From Rugosibacter sp. (lineage in GTDB: Bacteria > Pseudomonadota > Gammaproteobacteria > Burkholderiales > Rhodocyclaceae): a stretch of DNA of 7,443 nucleotides. Of the stretch, positions 5,851 to 7,443 are shown piece after piece (the stretch's first letter is position 1; every line of letters begins with the position of its first letter). A program made the position numbers and the translations under genes. The DNA is taken from positions 1 through 7,443 of the forward strand of contig JALRCC010000016.1 of NCBI GenBank assembly GCA_023257495.1, in the 5' to 3' direction. The notes under the pieces were generated by a model. The model had not been told where the DNA came from, did no database searches, and saw only the letters and a list, made by a program, of their open reading frames with translations.

Positions 5851-7443
5851 TTATGCCTCCGCCTCGGGTTTTTCCGGATCCTCTGATGGGAGCGCTTCAT
5901 CACTCAGCCCCTCATCCACCTCGCCATCCAGCCCTTCTGTCTCTACCACTTTTTCAAGACCGGCAAGATAGGTTCCGTCATCGAGATTAATCAAGGTTAC
6001 GCCCTGGGTAGAACGTCCCATGACGCGAATATCATTCACTGGCGTACGAATCAATACACCGCCAGTCGAAATCAGCATGATCTCTTCACGCGTCTCACCC
6101 AGAGCAGCCAGAACAGCAGCCACAACGCGTCCGTTACGTTCTGAAGTTTGAATGGCGATCATGCCTTTAGTGCCACGGCCATGGCGCGTGTACTCGGCAA
6201 TCGGGGTACGTTTTCCATATCCGTTTTCTGTTGCCGTCAAGACCGACCACGCCTCACTGTCAGCGACCAGCATGGATATCACGCGTTGCCCGTCTTCGAG
6301 CATCATGCCGCGCACACCACGAGCCTCGCGGCCCATCGGACGGACATCTTCCTCATCAAACCGGACGGCTTTGCCTGCGTCAGAAAAGAGCATCACATCG
6401 CATCGTCCATTGGTAATGGACACGCCAATGAGGTGATCCCCTTCGTCCAGGCCCACGGCAATAATGCCTGCCTTGCGCGGATTGGAAAAACTGGTCAGCG
6501 GCGTCTTCTTGACTGTACCCCTGGCGGTAGCCATGAAGATGAAATGTTGTTCGTCAAATTCTTTCACCGGCAGAATGGCGGTGATTTTCTCGTCTTTTTC
6601 AAGCGGGAACAGATTGATGATAGGCCTGCCACGCGACGTACGCGTACCCTCTGGTGCCTCGTAAACCTTCAGCCAATAGACACGGCCACGGCTGGAAAAA
6701 CACAGAATGTAATCATGCGTATTGGCGACAAACAAACGATCCACAAAATCATCGTCCTTGACAGCCGCCGCCTGCTTACCGCGCCCACCGCGCTTTTGCG
6801 CCCGATAGTCGGCCAGCGGTTGACGCTTGATATAGCCCGAATGCGACAAGGTAACCACCATATCCTCGCGGACAATCAAATCTTCCAGACTGATATCTGC
6901 GGTATCGAAGACAATCTCGGAGCGCCGAGTGTCGCCATATTGTGCTTTGATCGCGGCCAGTTCCTCGCCAATGATGGCAGTTATCCGTTCGGGACGAGCC
7001 AAGATGTCGAGCAAATCCAGAATCTGCGCCATCACCTCGCGATACTCGCTGACGATCTTATCCTGCTCAAGACCAGTCAAGCGCTGCAGACGCAGCTCAA
7101 GAATCGCTTGCGCTTGAGCATCCGACAGCAAATAGCCTTCTGACGACATGCCAAACTCGGGTGCCAGACCATCAGGTCGTGACGCTTGTGCGGACGTGCG
7201 TTCCAGCATGCCCTCGACCAACTCGGACCGCCAGCTACGCCCCATCAAACCACGCTTGGCTTCCGCTGGCGTCTGCGCTGCCTTAATGAGCGCAATGATT
7301 TCATCGACGTTCGATAAGGCAACCGCCAAACCTTCGAGAATATGCCCGCGTTCGCGCGCCTTGCGCAACTCGAATACCGTACGCCGCGTAACCACTTCAC
7401 GCCGGTGACTAAGAAAACACTCCAGCATTTCTTTCAGGTTGAG
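5851..7443 (-). CDS. gyrA: DNA gyrase subunit A, C-terminal part (5' end outside window)
   Basis: GyrA is the DNA-breaking and DNA-wrapping subunit of the A2B2 gyrase that introduces negative supercoils. The reading frame is open to the window edge (first codons read LNLKE), so the Met at 7428 is internal; 530 residues are visible. The N-terminal winged helix with the catalytic Tyr and the quinolone-resistance region lie outside. What is seen begins with the conserved HRREVVTRRT segment, then the coiled-coil tower region (AILELRLQRLTGLE), then the C-terminal beta-pinwheel. The GyrA box, QKRGGRG, which is needed for DNA wrapping and separates gyrase from topoisomerase IV, is at 6778-6798. Further pinwheel blades follow (for example SSRGRVYWLKVYE). 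The protein ends in an acidic Glu/Asp-rich tail of about 30 residues, as in many proteobacterial GyrA. It stops with TAA 7 bases before serC, with no terminator between. Identification is secure. Confidence 0.98.
   Translation of the reverse strand, partial: LNLKEMLECFLSHRREVVTRRTVFELRKARERGHILEGLAVALSNVDEIIALIKAAQTPAEAKRGLMGRSWRSELVEGMLERTSAQASRPDGLAPEFGMSSEGYLLSDAQAQAILELRLQRLTGLEQDKIVSEYREVMAQILDLLDILARPERITAIIGEELAAIKAQYGDTRRSEIVFDTADISLEDLIVREDMVVTLSHSGYIKRQPLADYRAQKRGGRGKQAAAVKDDDFVDRLFVANTHDYILCFSSRGRVYWLKVYEAPEGTRTSRGRPIINLFPLEKDEKITAILPVKEFDEQHFIFMATARGTVKKTPLTSFSNPRKAGIIAVGLDEGDHLIGVSITNGRCDVMLFSDAGKAVRFDEEDVRPMGREARGVRGMMLEDGQRVISMLVADSEAWSVLTATENGYGKRTPIAEYTRHGRGTKGMIAIQTSERNGRVVAAVLAALGETREEIMLISTGGVLIRTPVNDIRVMGRSTQGVTLINLDDGTYLAGLEKVVETEGLDGEVDEGLSDEALPSEDPEKPEAEA

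Noticed and set aside
5844..5903. A 20-residue basic N-terminal extension of SerC from the ATG at 5903
   Set aside because: It would lie mostly inside gyrA, and family SerC proteins begin right at the NFSAGP region; the Arg/Lys richness is the gyrA acidic-tail codons read in another frame.
6148..7143. A 331-codon open frame on the plus strand opposite gyrA
   Set aside because: It lies wholly antisense to strongly conserved gyrA coding sequence, has no recognisable domain, and its composition looks like a codon-phase shadow.
1..7443. Search for a hidden novel system, mobile element, CRISPR array or RNA gene
   Set aside because: Every base except short junctions is accounted for by seven conserved housekeeping genes; no repeats, tRNA-like cloverleafs or transposase motifs were seen on either strand.

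Overview
The window reads entirely on the minus strand as one tightly packed run of seven genes, in transcription order (high to low coordinates): gyrA (3' part only), serC, a serA-type 3-phosphoglycerate dehydrogenase, pheA (chorismate mutase / prephenate dehydratase), a hisC-type aminotransferase, tyrA and aroA (5' part only). Both ends of the window cut a gene. There is essentially no non-coding DNA: the junctions are 7, 4, -8, 26, -4 (or -10) and -1 bases, so no stretch longer than about 30 bases lacks a gene. I see no RNA genes, insertion sequences, CRISPR arrays, attachment sites or intrinsic terminators.

The order gyrA-serC-pheA-hisC-tyrA-aroA is the mixed-function 'supraoperon' known from beta- and gammaproteobacteria, where it usually runs on into cmk, rpsA and ihfB. 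The protein sequences and GC content (middle range by eye, not counted) fit a betaproteobacterium, perhaps of the Nitrosomonadales type. That lineage is inferred from gene order and recalled family resemblance, not from a search.

The genes form a coherent metabolic unit. SerA and SerC catalyse the first two steps from 3-phosphoglycerate to phosphoserine. AroA makes EPSP, the precursor of chorismate. PheA takes chorismate through prephenate to phenylpyruvate. TyrA oxidises prephenate or arogenate on the tyrosine branch. The HisC-like enzyme can supply the aromatic transamination. SerA and PheA both carry C-terminal ACT domains, the expected sensors for serine and phenylalanine, so feedback control of the enzymes is likely. 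Gyrase subunit A lies directly upstream with no room for a terminator, so serC and the downstream genes may be read from the gyrA promoter or from a promoter inside gyrA.

I did not find an undescribed system. The points worth a second look are the serA gene inserted between serC and pheA, its unusual short ACT-bearing subfamily with no visible catalytic Glu, the close gyrA-serC linkage, a TyrA coenzyme pocket that looks NADP-preferring, and a small GAAA-loop hairpin just before the tyrA start.
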